Assembly (NCBI RefSeq): GCF_037023745.1
Contig: NZ_CP146101.1
Span: 62,001 to 126,000, forward strand
Source of the DNA: Streptomyces sp. SCSIO 30461
GTDB lineage: Bacteria > Actinomycetota > Actinomycetes > Streptomycetales > Streptomycetaceae
Length of the DNA: 64,000 nt
Direction: 5' to 3'
Shown: positions 25,394 to 34,026 of the stretch, one piece after another
How the letters are laid out: each line of letters begins with the position of its first letter
How positions within the stretch are numbered: position 1 is the first letter of the stretch
Notes under the pieces: model-generated
The model's input: only the letters and a program-made list of their open reading frames with translations
Databases searched by the model: none
What the model was told of the DNA's origin: nothing
Program-made: the position numbers and the translations under genes

Positions 25394-26089
25394 TCAGCTG
25401 CGGAAAGCTTCCGGCTTGCCGTCCGTCACAGGTTGGGTGGCGTCGAGGTGCGCCCAGACGACCAGCCGGTGACTGCTGCCCCACTCGGGATCGCAGGTGG
25501 TCAGGGTCAGATAGCGGCCGGGACCGTCGAATCCGGACCGCCTCGGCACCGGGTCGATGACCGCGACATCGCTGGGTACGGTGCGATACGGCGCGTGCTT
25601 GACGCGATAGGTGAACCAGGTCGTCCCGTCCGTGAGGATCACCGCGTCCCCCGGCCGCAGCCGGGGGAAGTCCTTGAACGGGTCCCCGTAGGTACGACGG
25701 TGGCCGGCCACCGCGAAGTTCCCGGTCTCACCCGGACGTGCGGTCCCCCGATAGTGACCCAGGCCCTTCTTGAGGGTGCCGGCGGAGGTGCCCTCCAGCA
25801 CCGGCCAGTCCCAGGCCGCCCCGAACCGGGGGATGTACATCACGGCGAAGGGCTTGCCCGGCGCGTACGCGCGGGCCGGTTCCGACGGCGGACCGGACGC
25901 CGCCGCTCCGAGCGGAAGCCGGGTCCATTCCTCCTGGAGCCTGACGATCTCGCCGTCCGTGGCCTCGGCGGCCTTCACCCCGGTCCAGAACAGCAGATAC
26001 GCCACGAAGAGCACGATCACCGCCCCGGCGGTCAGACACATCTCGCTGAGGGTCCTGACGATCAGTCGCAGCGGTCGGCCCGCTCGCAT
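25394..26089 (-). CDS. class E sortase (third copy)
   Basis: 231 residues with an N-terminal membrane helix (CLTAGAVIVLFVAYLLFWTG) and sortase motifs AGHRRTYGDP (His), LTTCDPEW (Cys) and SHRLVVW (Arg). It lies 58 bp upstream of the tiny membrane protein gene and likely starts this operon. The residue after the active cysteine is Asp instead of Thr as in the other two, a possible sign of different substrate choice. Confidence 0.87.
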   Translation of the reverse strand: MRAGRPLRLIVRTLSEMCLTAGAVIVLFVAYLLFWTGVKAAEATDGEIVRLQEEWTRLPLGAAASGPPSEPARAYAPGKPFAVMYIPRFGAAWDWPVLEGTSAGTLKKGLGHYRGTARPGETGNFAVAGHRRTYGDPFKDFPRLRPGDAVILTDGTTWFTYRVKHAPYRTVPSDVAVIDPVPRRSGFDGPGRYLTLTTCDPEWGSSHRLVVWAHLDATQPVTDGKPEAFRS

Positions 26090-26163
26090 AGGCAGTGCCC
26101 CCTCCCCTAGAGCCCGGCTCCCGGCTTTCCCGCAATCCCCGGCGGGCGCACGACGCCGGCTAC

Positions 26164-26193
26164 GGCACTCCCCCGGCTTCGCCGGGAGGTGCC
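26164..26193. repeat. REP-like palindrome
   Basis: GGCACTCCCCCGGC, loop TTC, GCCGGGAGGTGCC forms a near-perfect hairpin in the 250-bp space between a sortase gene and the DUF881 gene. This palindrome type recurs in Streptomyces intergenic DNA. It could also act as a terminator for the DUF881 gene, although it lacks a T-run. Confidence 0.6.
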
Positions 26194-26340
26194 CCCGCGC
26201 TGCGTCGTCGGATCATCCGAATACGCCCGGTATGAGGATGGCTCTTCGCCTTGCGAGGCGCCCCCTCGACCCCAAGGGCCGGGAGAGACCCCATACATCT
26301 GACGCCGCGCGCTGATCCGCCGGGCACTACGGGACAGCCC

Positions 26341-27108
26341 TCAGTTCACGGGCTTCGCGTAATGCAGATCCACTGTGCCCGAATAGCCGGGCAGAGTCAC
26401 CGCGTCACGCTCGTCCACTTTCCAGCCGAGGCCGTACGCCTGCACATAGAGCTGGTAGTTCTGGATCGCGGGCGACGCGGTCAGCGCGCGCTTGAGCCGA
26501 TCGGGGTCGCCTACAGCGGTGATCTTGTACGGAGGCGAGTAGACGCGGCCCTGGAGGATCAGGGTGTTGCCGACGCACCGCACGGCGCTGGTGGAGATCA
26601 GTCGCTGATCCATGACCTGGATGCCCTCGGCACCGCCCTGCCAGAGCGCGTTCACCACCGCCTGGAGGTCCTGCTGGTGGATGACCAGGTCGTTGGCCTG
26701 GGGTTCCGGGTAGCCAGGGGCTGCGTGGGCGTTGGGAGGAGCATCATTGAGGGTGACGCTGACGGCCTGCCCCTGGAGCTTCTCGGTCCCCGCGTCCTTC
26801 TCCAGGCCGCGGAGCCGATCGTCCTCGGCCTTGGTGGAGCCGTCGTCACGGCGGGCCAGCGCGTCCACGTCGCCGCGGACCGCGGCGGTGGACCGGTCCA
26901 GCTCGGCGTTCTGCTCGCTGCGCTGCTGGATCAGGTCGGAAAGCTTCAGCAGCGAGGCGTCGGTGCGGAGGTTGGTGCCCTTGGCGGTGTTGAAACTGGT
27001 GACGAAGATCAGACCGGCCAGCGCGAAAACGGCAGCCGTCAGCAACCGGACCGGTCGCGGCACGAAACGGCGGACCGGCCCTCGGGGAGTGTCGGCGGAA
27101 TTGCTCAA
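26341..27108 (-). CDS. DUF881 family membrane-anchored protein
   Basis: 255 residues from a TTG start at 27108 with AAGGG upstream. There is one N-terminal membrane helix (LLTAAVFALAGLIFVTSF), a coiled-coil-like segment (about 55-110), and the DUF881 domain with VVNALWQGGAEGIQVMDQRL (split here at 20 residues) and the C-terminal YGLGWKVDE. The family is conserved beside crgA and the pknB cluster in actinobacteria. Its function is not known but is associated with division and envelope genes. Confidence 0.88.
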   Translation of the reverse strand: MSNSADTPRGPVRRFVPRPVRLLTAAVFALAGLIFVTSFNTAKGTNLRTDASLLKLSDLIQQRSEQNAELDRSTAAVRGDVDALARRDDGSTKAEDDRLRGLEKDAGTEKLQGQAVSVTLNDAPPNAHAAPGYPEPQANDLVIHQQDLQAVVNALWQGGAEGIQVMDQRLISTSAVRCVGNTLILQGRVYSPPYKITAVGDPDRLKRALTASPAIQNYQLYVQAYGLGWKVDERDAVTLPGYSGTVDLHYAKPVN

Positions 27109-27248
27109 CGTACCCTTACTCCTACGGTGACCGCGGAAGCACTACGCTAACGGACGCCCGGGGGAGCCCGTGATACCCCTTGCTCCCACCCCGGCGCCAG
27201 CCACATTTCCCTGCGCGGTCACGCAGCGCATCGACAGGAGAGTCCCTC

Positions 27249-27506
27249 GTGCCGAAGTCACGTATCCGCAAGAAGGCCGATTTCACGCCGCCGCCTGCGG
27301 CGAAGCAGGCAACGACCATCAAGCTGACGAACCGTAGCTGGGTGGCGCCGGTGATGCTGGCGCTGTTCCTGATCGGGCTCGCCTGGATCGTTGTCTTCTA
27401 CGTCACCGACGGCCGGCTCCCCATCGACTCCTTCGGCAACTGGAACATCGTGGTCGGCTTCGGCTTCATCGCCGGCGGCTTCGCGGTCTCCACACAGTGG
27501 AAGTAG
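27249..27506 (+). CDS. crgA: cell division protein CrgA
   Basis: 85 residues from GTG 27249, preceded by AGGAGAG. A basic N-terminus ([12 protein letters not shown]) is followed by two membrane helices ([20 protein letters not shown] and [14 protein letters not shown]) and a short STQWK end. CrgA coordinates FtsZ-ring timing with septation in Streptomyces and binds FtsQ/FtsI in mycobacteria. It is divergent from the DUF881 gene. Confidence 0.95.
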   Translation: MPKSRIRKKADFTPPPAAKQATTIKLTNRSWVAPVMLALFLIGLAWIVVFYVTDGRLPIDSFGNWNIVVGFGFIAGGFAVSTQWK

Positions 27507-27592
27507 CCGCGTAGCGGTGTCGGCGGGGTGGCACAGGCAGACACGTCGGCATCGGAAGGCGTCCGATGCCGGCGTCAAGCTCTGGCCCACAC

Positions 27593-27815
27593 TTATCCAC
27601 AGAGTTATCCACAGCAGTGGGAAAGGTCAGACGATCTGTGGATAACTCTCATCGATGTTGACGCCAGTGTGACTGCGGCGGCCATTCCGGCGATCTTCAC
27701 CTTGCGCACACGCCCCTTGCCCCTCCTGGGAAAACCCAGATCAGGGACAAGGGGCACAGCTGTTCCCGACAGCATGCACAAGATCCGCCACCCACTGTGG
27801 ACAACCTGTGGGAAA
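27593..27815. promoter_or_regulatory. cluster of DnaA boxes between crgA and the rhomboid gene
   Basis: Within a 316-bp gene-free space I see TTATCCACA at 27593-27601 and again at 27605-27613 (plus), the same box on the minus strand at 27637-27645, and TTGTCCACA, the common Streptomyces box, on the minus strand at 27796-27804. A relaxed TTTCCCACA follows at 27807-27815 (minus). oriC itself should lie outside, beyond gyrA. This looks like a DnaA-titrating or regulatory cluster near the origin. Confidence 0.75.
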
Positions 27816-27822
27816 CACACGT

Positions 27823-28719
27823 TCAGGTGAGCGACTGAGTCCTGAGCACCACGGTGACGACAATCGCCAGCAGCACCAGCGCACAGGTCCCGAACTGCAC
27901 AGGCGACCGGTGCCGGAACGGGGCGTGCACCATGCCGAAGGCGATGACGACGCCCGCGACCAGACCGCCGATGTGCGCCTGCCAGGCGATCCCGCTCCAG
28001 GTGAAGGTGAACAGCAGGTTCAGTGCCAGCAGCACGAGCACGGGACGAAGGTCGTAGTTCATCCGGCGCATCAGCACGATGGTGGCGCCGAGCAGTCCGA
28101 AGATCGCACCGGATGCGCCGAGCGCGCCCGCGTTCGGCGCGGCGAGCAGATAGGTGAGGGCGCTCCCCGCAAGACCGGAGAGCATGTAAAGCGCCAGGAA
28201 GCGCACCCGGCCCAGCGCCGCCTCCAGCGGCCCGCCGAGCCACCACAGGCCGAGCATGTTGAAGGCGATGTGCCAGATCTCCTGGTGCAGGAACATCGAG
28301 GTCACCAGGCGGTACCACTCGCCGTCGGCGACACCCACCACCTGCGCGAGTTCCCGGCTGTATGCGACACCCACGAGGTCGAGTCGGGCGACCAGGAGCG
28401 GGTCGGCCCGCACGGCGACGAAGAGCGCGAGGTTGATGCCCAGCAGGATCTTGGTGAGAAGCCGGGGATCGCCCGCGGTGATGGGGCTGCCCGCGATCGT
28501 CCGCGGCCGGCCGGCGGTCGCCGAGTGCCCCGTGCCGGAGCCGCCGCGCACACAGTCCGGGCACTGGAAGCCCACCGAGGCGCTGACCATGCACTCCGGG
28601 CAGATCGGGCGCTCGCAGCGCGTGCAGGTGATACCCGTGTCCCGGCCCGGGTGGCGGTAGCAGCTCGGCAACCCCTGAGCCGCCTGGTGCTGGTCCGGGC
28701 TTCCTGGCGCCTGGTCCAT
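27823..28719 (-). CDS. rhomboid family intramembrane serine protease
   Basis: 298 residues from ATG 28719. An N-terminal zinc-ribbon-like part has four cysteines in CxxC pairs (CTRCERPICPEC and FQCPDC). A six-to-seven-helix rhomboid domain follows, with HxxxNMLGLWWLG, the catalytic serine in GASGAIFGLLG and histidine in AHIGGLVAG. It cleaves substrate helices within the membrane. Its conserved neighbours are crgA and the cyclophilin gene. An upstream start at 28785 is possible. Confidence 0.9.
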   Translation of the reverse strand: MDQAPGSPDQHQAAQGLPSCYRHPGRDTGITCTRCERPICPECMVSASVGFQCPDCVRGGSGTGHSATAGRPRTIAGSPITAGDPRLLTKILLGINLALFVAVRADPLLVARLDLVGVAYSRELAQVVGVADGEWYRLVTSMFLHQEIWHIAFNMLGLWWLGGPLEAALGRVRFLALYMLSGLAGSALTYLLAAPNAGALGASGAIFGLLGATIVLMRRMNYDLRPVLVLLALNLLFTFTWSGIAWQAHIGGLVAGVVIAFGMVHAPFRHRSPVQFGTCALVLLAIVVTVVLRTQSLT

Positions 28720-28834
28720 GAGGAGGTCCCCTCTTCCGGCCCTTGTCCTGCGGGGCCTGTCAACGCGTCGCGCCCCGCTCGTCATACGGACGAGCGGGGC
28801 GGAAAGGTTCCCATGCGGGAGCCTGCGGCCGGGT

Positions 28835-29368
28835 TCAGCCCTCGCGGGTCTCGACCACGACGGACTCGATCACGACGTCGCTGACCGGGCGGTCGGTGCG
28901 CGGGTTGGTCTGGGCGGTCGCGATGGCGTCCACGACCTTCTTGCTCGCGTCGTCGGCGACCTCACCGAAGATGGTGTGCTTGCGGGTCAGCCAGGCGGTC
29001 GGCGCCACGGTGATGAAGAACTGGGAGCCGTTGGTGCCCGGGCCGGCGTTGGCCATGGCCAGCAGGTACGGCTTGTCGAACGCCAGGTCGGGGTGGAACT
29101 CGTCGGCGAACTCGTAACCGGGGCCGCCCGTGCCGTTGCCCAGCGGGTCGCCGCCCTGGATCATGAAACCGCTGATCACACGGTGGAACACCGTGCCGTC
29201 GTACAGCCTGTCCGTGGTCTTCTTCCCGGTCGCCGGGTTCGTCCACTCGCGCTGGCCGGTGGCGAGTTCGGTGAAGTTCTTGACCGTCTTCGGCGCGTGG
29301 TTCGGCAGAAGCCGCACGTTGATGTCGCCGTGGTTGGTCTTCAGGGTGGCGTAAAGCTGCTCGGCCAC
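28835..29368 (-). CDS. peptidyl-prolyl cis-trans isomerase, cyclophilin type
   Basis: 177 residues from GTG 29368, without a signal peptide, so cytoplasmic. Cyclophilin motifs are FHRVISGFMIQGGDP, LLAMANAGPGTNGSQFFI and KHTIFGEV. It catalyses proline isomerisation during folding. The place between rhomboid and the DUF5324 gene is the normal core order. The longer frame running to 30091 has no homology beyond this start. Confidence 0.95.
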   Translation of the reverse strand: MAEQLYATLKTNHGDINVRLLPNHAPKTVKNFTELATGQREWTNPATGKKTTDRLYDGTVFHRVISGFMIQGGDPLGNGTGGPGYEFADEFHPDLAFDKPYLLAMANAGPGTNGSQFFITVAPTAWLTRKHTIFGEVADDASKKVVDAIATAQTNPRTDRPVSDVVIESVVVETREG

Positions 29369-29706
29369 GATGTGCCTTCCTTGAGTCTTCTCTGACGTCA
29401 ACCGATCCTCGCACGGAAGTGGCGTCGGTATGGAAACAGTGACCCGGATGCCTGTCCCGCATGCCGAGCGGGCGCCTGACGGGCATGATTTCGAGAAGGG
29501 TGGAAAGGCGAACTGTGCCCCGCCAGGGACAACAGGTTTCCCAAACGCCTGCGACCCGCCGCGACCCCCGCCACCGAGGAGGAGGATCCCGTGACCCGCA
29601 TGGACAGCGTGCGTGCCGCGACCGATACGGCCAAGGAGAGCGTGCTGCACGCCGCGGAAGTGGTGGCGCCCTACGCCGAAACGGCAAAGGACCAGGCCGC
29701 GCAGTA

Positions 29707-30874
29707 CTGAGGTTGAACTCGCGATGACGGCTGGTCGTGACAGTTCGTGATCCCTGCGGTATGCCGGGTTCATGAGGTACGCGCAGGGAGGCGGGCTGAC
29801 GCCGAAGGGGCAACAGGCCCGGGAACGGGTGCGGTTGGAGGCAGGCGCGCGGTTCGGGCGGGGTGAGAAGACCGCTGAGATCGCGGCCGGGTTACGGGTC
29901 GGCAAGCGGCAGGTAGAGAAGTGGCGCCGGTCCTGGCGCGAGGGCGGCCTGGACGCCCTGCGCTCCAAGGGGCCGATGTCGGTGGAGCGGCTCTCGCCCC
30001 GGCAGTGGGAGCGTCTGGAGCGGGAGCTGGCACGGGGACCGCTGGCGCACGGCTGGGACGAGGGCCAGGGCTGGACACTGGTGCGGATCAAGACGCTGAT
30101 CGGGCGGATGTTCCACGTCGGCTACACCGTGCAGGGTGTGTGGAAACTGCTGCGGCGGCACGGATGGTCCGCGCAGGTGCCCGCTCACCGGGCGATCGAG
30201 CGGGACGACGAGGCGGTCGAGGTATGGAAGGACGAGGTGTGGCCGCGGGTAAAAGTGCCGCGGCGGACCTGGGCGCCTACATCTGCTTCGAGGACGAAGC
30301 GGGCCAGGGGCTGAGGCCGCCGAAGGGACGTACCTGGGCGCCGCGCGGCCAGACCCCGGTGATGCGGGTACGCGGCAGCAACCGGGGCCGGGCCTCGGTG
30401 GCCGGCGTCGTGTGCTTCAAGCCCGGTGCCCGGCCGCACTTCTTCTACCGGCTGCACGTCTGGCGCGGACGCAAGGGCGAGCGCAAGAGCTTCGCCTGGA
30501 GGGACTACCGCGAGCTGATCGTGCTCGCGCACCACCAGCTCGGCACCCCGATCGTGTGGGTGTGGGACAACCTGAATGTCCACCTGACCGGCGAGCTCGC
30601 GGACTTCATCGCGGAGAACGAAGAGTGGCTGAGGGTGTTCCAGCTGCCCTCCTACGCTCCCGACCTCAACCCGGCCGAGGGAGTGTGGTCGCTGCTCAAA
30701 CGGTCGCTGGAGAACTTCGCCGCCGCCAACCTCGATCACCTCGTCCGCGTCATGAAGCGCAAGCTGAAGAAGATCCAGTACCGCCCGCACCTGCTTGACG
30801 GCTGCCTCGCCGAGACCGGCCTGTTCATCGAACCGCCATGACCAACCCGCCCGCTATCGCGAGTTCAACCTCAG
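29707..30874 (+). mobile_element. IS630-family insertion sequence, complete
   Basis: Perfect 19-bp terminal inverted repeats CTGAGGTTGAACTCGCGAT at both ends, flanked by TA on each side (29705-29706, 30875-30876), the TA target duplication typical of IS630/Tc1 elements. Length is 1168 bp. It carries one transposase in two overlapping frames. Confidence 0.93.
29772..30841 (+). CDS. IS630 family transposase, probably made by -1 frameshift
   Basis: The first frame (29772-30314) encodes a helix-turn-helix half (RFGRGEKTAEIAAGLRVGKR). The catalytic half lies in the -1 frame up to 30841 with the DDE triad in ICFEDEAGQ, VWDNLNVH and LNPAEGVWS. At about 30249-30256 the run GTA AAA G allows tRNA-Lys to slip from AAA to AAA in the -1 frame, giving ...VKSAAADLGAYICFEDEAG. 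This is the programmed-frameshift layout common in IS630, so it is probably functional, not broken. Confidence 0.85.
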
Positions 30875-31474
30875 TATGCGCAAGAGGCCCGCGTCTATCT
30901 CGCGCCCAGGGTCTCCCGTGCCGCCCATCAGGCCGGTAAGCAGTGCCGTACCCAGTACAGGGCCCATCTGGCCCCGCATGTGCCGCCGAAAGTCGACATC
31001 GCAGCTCACCGGGCCGCCGTCATGACCCGGAGTACCGCGCGCCAGACCGCGGACTACACGAAGCCGCGTCTTGAGCACGCCATCGCGGTGGCCCAGCCCG
31101 TGGGGCAGGAAGCCGCCGCCCGATCCACAGCCGCCCTGGCCGCGCTGCGCGGTCAGGTCTCGGCGAAAGAAGTCCGGAAGCTGGTGCGGAAGCACGAGCG
31201 GAGGGCGAAGACGGGCCGCGCGGCCAAGGGCGCTGCGCTGCTCACCGTGGTGGCCTTGGGGCTCTTCGCCGCCTGGCGGTGGTGGGACAAGCAAGCCAAC
31301 CCCGACTGGCTGGTCGAACCGCCGGCTCCCACCGAGGTCTCGGCGGACTCCGGAGCGTCCTTCACAGCTCGGACGGTGCTCGACCCGGAGGTCGAGGCCA
31401 AGGAGGCCGAGGACGCCGGAGAAGCGGGCTCCAGCTCTGACGACGAGGACCGTCGCTGACACTCGTCCCATGGG

Positions 31475-31505
31475 GCGCCGGGGATGCGGAGTGCTTCCCG
31501 GCGCC
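31475..31505. terminator. bidirectional hairpin
   Basis: GGCGCCGGG pairs with TCCCGGCGCC across a short loop, between the converging DUF5324 remnant and the next minus-strand gene. Confidence 0.6.
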
Positions 31506-31510
31506 TCACC

Positions 31511-31954
31511 TCATGCCGGCGCGTTGGCGAGCGCGGCGCCGGTGAGCGGCGAGGAACCCTGAAGCAGGGCCGGCCCGGACAACCCGTACCGCTCCGCGGC
31601 GAGATGGCGTACCGACGGCGTGGTCCCGTGTGCCTCTGCCCCGATCCGCTGCTTGATCGTCGGCGGCAGCGACCGGTCCCGCGATCCGCTGTGCCCACCC
31701 GCTCGCTGGCTCGGCAGGCGCGCTGGGTCAGCGGTGGCATGTGCCGGTTCCGGTGCCGCTGTCTGTTTCTCCGTATGCCGCCGCGGCCGGAGTGCGGCCC
31801 GGTGACCTTCCGTCTCCGTCGGCTCCAGGGGCATCGGCGACACGGGCCGCTTGCGGGCGGCGGATGCGGTGCCGGTCAGCCCCAGGGAGGCGAGCATCGC
31901 GGCGAACAGGCAGATGAGGGCGGTCCACAGATTTGCGACCTTGACGGCGGCCAT
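31511..31954 (-). CDS. small membrane or secreted protein (DUF6344-like)
   Basis: 147 residues. The N-terminus VANLWTALICLFAAMLASLG looks like a membrane helix or signal peptide, followed by TGTASA and a low-complexity Pro/Thr/Arg-rich tail, then a more ordered end (HLAAERYGLSGPALLQGSSP). It resembles small streptomycete proteins found at this point next to the cyclophilin/DUF5324 genes. No function can be assigned. It is probably the last core gene before the island. Confidence 0.6.
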   Translation of the reverse strand: MAAVKVANLWTALICLFAAMLASLGLTGTASAARKRPVSPMPLEPTETEGHRAALRPRRHTEKQTAAPEPAHATADPARLPSQRAGGHSGSRDRSLPPTIKQRIGAEAHGTTPSVRHLAAERYGLSGPALLQGSSPLTGAALANAPA

Positions 31955-32344
31955 GACCCCTCGCTTTCGAGGTAGGGCGTTTTACATACCTTCCTCATGA
32001 TCTGTACGCATCTTGAAAAATCATGGACCTACGCCACGAGTCGAGCGATCTTCAGATCAACACCACTCGTATGGTCTACGTCGCCTGTCTCAGCCCCCAC
32101 GATCACGACCACGCCCACCGGCCTTCCCGGGCCCCGGATCCCTTGCCCCCGCGGGCGAGTACGCCTCCTACCGCCCGCGTACGACGCACGCAACCCGGGA
32201 CGACGTCGGCGTACTGGTCCGAAGGCGGCGACGCGGCGCCGGCATGGGAAAGGAACGAAGGCCCCGCCCCGAACCCCGCAACCGCACACCGCCGCGGGGT
32301 GTGATCGCTTGCACCACCTCGCGGGACGCGACCTCCCGGTGGGC

Positions 32345-32640
32345 TCGGTGTGGACAACTACCTCCCGAGCGTACGGGTCCACGACCAGATAGACCGGGAT
32401 GCCGTAGCGGCCGTACTCGGCGGTGCAGTCGTCGTAGTCCTTGCGGGCCGAGGAGACCGACACCACCTCCGCGATCAGCAGAACGTCCTCGAAGCTGTAA
32501 CGCTTGCCCTGCGAAGTCCCGTACCAGCGAGCGGATCGTTGTACCCCGGGCCCTCGGCGGCGGTCAGCGCCCAGCCGCCCGGGACGAGGGAGCCGTCGAT
32601 GATGTCGCCCTCGTCAGGGATCCGGTTCGTGCCGTGGGCC
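32345..32640 (-). pseudogene. Uma2 family endonuclease remnant
   Basis: On the minus strand one frame reads GTSQGKRYSFEDVLLIAEVV followed by SVSSARKDYDDCTAEYGRYG and IPVYLVVDPYAREVVVHTEP, the conserved core of Uma2 (DUF820) restriction-like nucleases. The upstream part (EGDIIDGSLVPGGW) is in another frame, and the C-terminal part after EPTG degenerates. It is a decayed gene at the left border of the island. Confidence 0.75.
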
Positions 32641-32657
32641 ACCCACGGACCACCGGG

Positions 32658-33743
32658 TCAGGACTCGTACTCTTCACCCCCGTGCTTCTCGCAGGTGCAG
32701 CCGCCCGACGCCCTGCCCGCCGAGACCAAGGCGGCTCCGGCTCCCGCTCCGGCATCCGTGATCGGCGGGCTGTCCAGGAGACCGGTCTGCGCCAGGAGGT
32801 AGGCCAGCTGTGCCCGGCTGTTGCTGCCGAGCAGGTCGGATGTCTTCTTCAGGTGCGTCGCCACCGTCCGCGTACTCATGCCGAGACGGCTGGCGATCGC
32901 CGCGTCCGTGTACCCGTCGACCATGAGCCGCAGCACCCGTAACCTGGTCTTCTCGGTGAGCAGCGAGGGCCGCTGCTGGTCCGGGTTGAAGGAGACCGGC
33001 TCGGCACGCTCCCAGGCGTGCTCGAAGACGGACACGAAGAACTGCACGACGCCCACGTCCCGTACGACGATCGCGTGGTTGCTGCGCTCGCCACCCTTGT
33101 CCGGGATGAACGCCGTCGACCGGTCGCACACGATCAGCCGGTCGAAGACCTCGTCGAGGGTGCGCACCTCGACCCCGGCCGCGGTGACGGTCCGGATGTA
33201 CTCCAACGTCGGGGCGTGGGTCCGTACCGTGTGCTGGTAGAGCGTGCGCTGGACGACCCCCCGCTCCTGGGCGAGTACGACCCGCTTGAGGGACTCCTCG
33301 AGGATCTCCCTGGGCCTGCCCCCTCCCGGGTGCGCGGTCAGCAGCTCGCTGTCGGCGCCGCAGGTGGCCTCGTCGAGGGCCGCACTGATCACCGACGCGC
33401 CGGCGAGCCGCTGGACCTTGGGCTCTCCGACATGACAGGCCTCCTGGTAGATGGAATCGACCTGGGACATCGTGCGGCGAAGTTCGGCTATTTTCCGCTG
33501 CTGAGCCAGGATCGCCCGCTCCATCGGGTATGTCTGTGCAGTGGTCGCGACCGAGGGCGGTACGGGCACCAGTGTGCCCGGATCCCCCGTGGAGGGTGCC
33601 AGGAGCCCGAGGATCGTCAGGCACTCCGGCGCCTCGTCCCTGCCGACCGCTCCGCTGGTCACGGCGGCACTGTAGAGCTTTCGCCCCTCTTCGCAGATCT
33701 CGGTGTGTTCTCCGGCCTCCCCGGCAGCCGACGTACGGCACAT
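32658..33743 (-). CDS. LuxR family regulator with TrmB-like effector region
   Basis: 361 residues from ATG 33743. A central part (about 85-250; IAELRRTMSQVDSIYQEA and later LDEVFDRLIVCDRSTAFIPD) resembles the PLD-like sensor region of TrmB/orphan LuxR regulators. The C-terminal LuxR helix-turn-helix is at about 275-330 (VDGYTDAAIASRLGMSTRTV then ATHLKKTSDLLG). It has a Cys/His-containing end (GGCTCEKHGG). It is divergent from the secreted peptide gene that opens the biosynthetic cluster and is its likely regulator. Confidence 0.88.
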   Translation of the reverse strand: MCRTSAAGEAGEHTEICEEGRKLYSAAVTSGAVGRDEAPECLTILGLLAPSTGDPGTLVPVPPSVATTAQTYPMERAILAQQRKIAELRRTMSQVDSIYQEACHVGEPKVQRLAGASVISAALDEATCGADSELLTAHPGGGRPREILEESLKRVVLAQERGVVQRTLYQHTVRTHAPTLEYIRTVTAAGVEVRTLDEVFDRLIVCDRSTAFIPDKGGERSNHAIVVRDVGVVQFFVSVFEHAWERAEPVSFNPDQQRPSLLTEKTRLRVLRLMVDGYTDAAIASRLGMSTRTVATHLKKTSDLLGSNSRAQLAYLLAQTGLLDSPPITDAGAGAGAALVSAGRASGGCTCEKHGGEEYES

Positions 33744-33769
33744 ACGCCCCCCCTTCAGGTTTCAGCAGT

Positions 33770-33781
33770 GCATGATCATGC
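33770..33781. promoter_or_regulatory. 12-bp perfect palindrome in divergent promoter region
   Basis: GCATGATCATGC lies between the divergent LuxR gene (start 33743) and the secreted peptide gene (start 33877). A second partial inverted repeat CCTGC...GCAGG is near 33803-33821. Either may be an operator. Assignment to the LuxR protein is inference. Confidence 0.4.
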
Positions 33782-33876
33782 GTCCAGGAGCGACTTCCCG
33801 CAACCTGCCCCCTGGTGCAGGATTTCATCAGGGCTGCCGGAGGGACGGCGACCCTCATCGACAGGGGGAATAGGGA

Positions 33877-34026
33877 ATGAAGTTCAAGAGGATTCTCAGC
33901 AGAGCCGTGGCCGCCCTTTCGGTGGCTTCCGCGGTGATCGTCGGCGCCGCCGTCGCGCCCGCCTCAGCCGACCACTCCGTCGTCGCCGACGGCACCGCTT
34001 CCATGGAGGACCCGGGCTGGGGCTGA
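33877..34026 (+). CDS. secreted small peptide, 49 residues
   Basis: The product starts MKFKRILSRAV, has a hydrophobic core (AALSVASAVIVGAAVAPASA) and a clear cleavage site after APASA, leaving an 18-residue mature peptide DHSVVADGTASMEDPGWG. SD-like AGGGGGAATAGGG precedes the ATG. It lies divergent from a LuxR regulator and upstream of the carrier-protein operon. It contains no cysteine. It could be a signalling peptide or a structural small protein. I do not recognise a defined family. Confidence 0.7.
   Translation: MKFKRILSRAVAALSVASAVIVGAAVAPASADHSVVADGTASMEDPGWG

Larger units (their letters stand above)
29591..31459 (+). pseudogene. DUF5324 membrane protein gene, split by an IS630 element
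   Basis: The 5' part (29591-29706) starts at GTG behind GAGGAGG and encodes MTRMDSVRAATDTAKESV... ending at ...DQAAQ, where the element enters. The 3' part (30875-31459) resumes with YAQEARVYLAPRVSRAA and runs to a membrane helix (AALLTVVALGLFAAWRWW) and an acidic tail. Removing the element with one TA copy restores a continuous frame (CAG TAT GCG). About 234 codons would result. The frame from 30980 is part of this remainder, not a separate gene. Confidence 0.9.

Noticed and set aside
30980..31459. An independent 159-codon gene after the IS630 element
   Set aside because: Its frame joins exactly to the DUF5324 start across the element when one TA is removed, so it is the 3' part of the broken gene.
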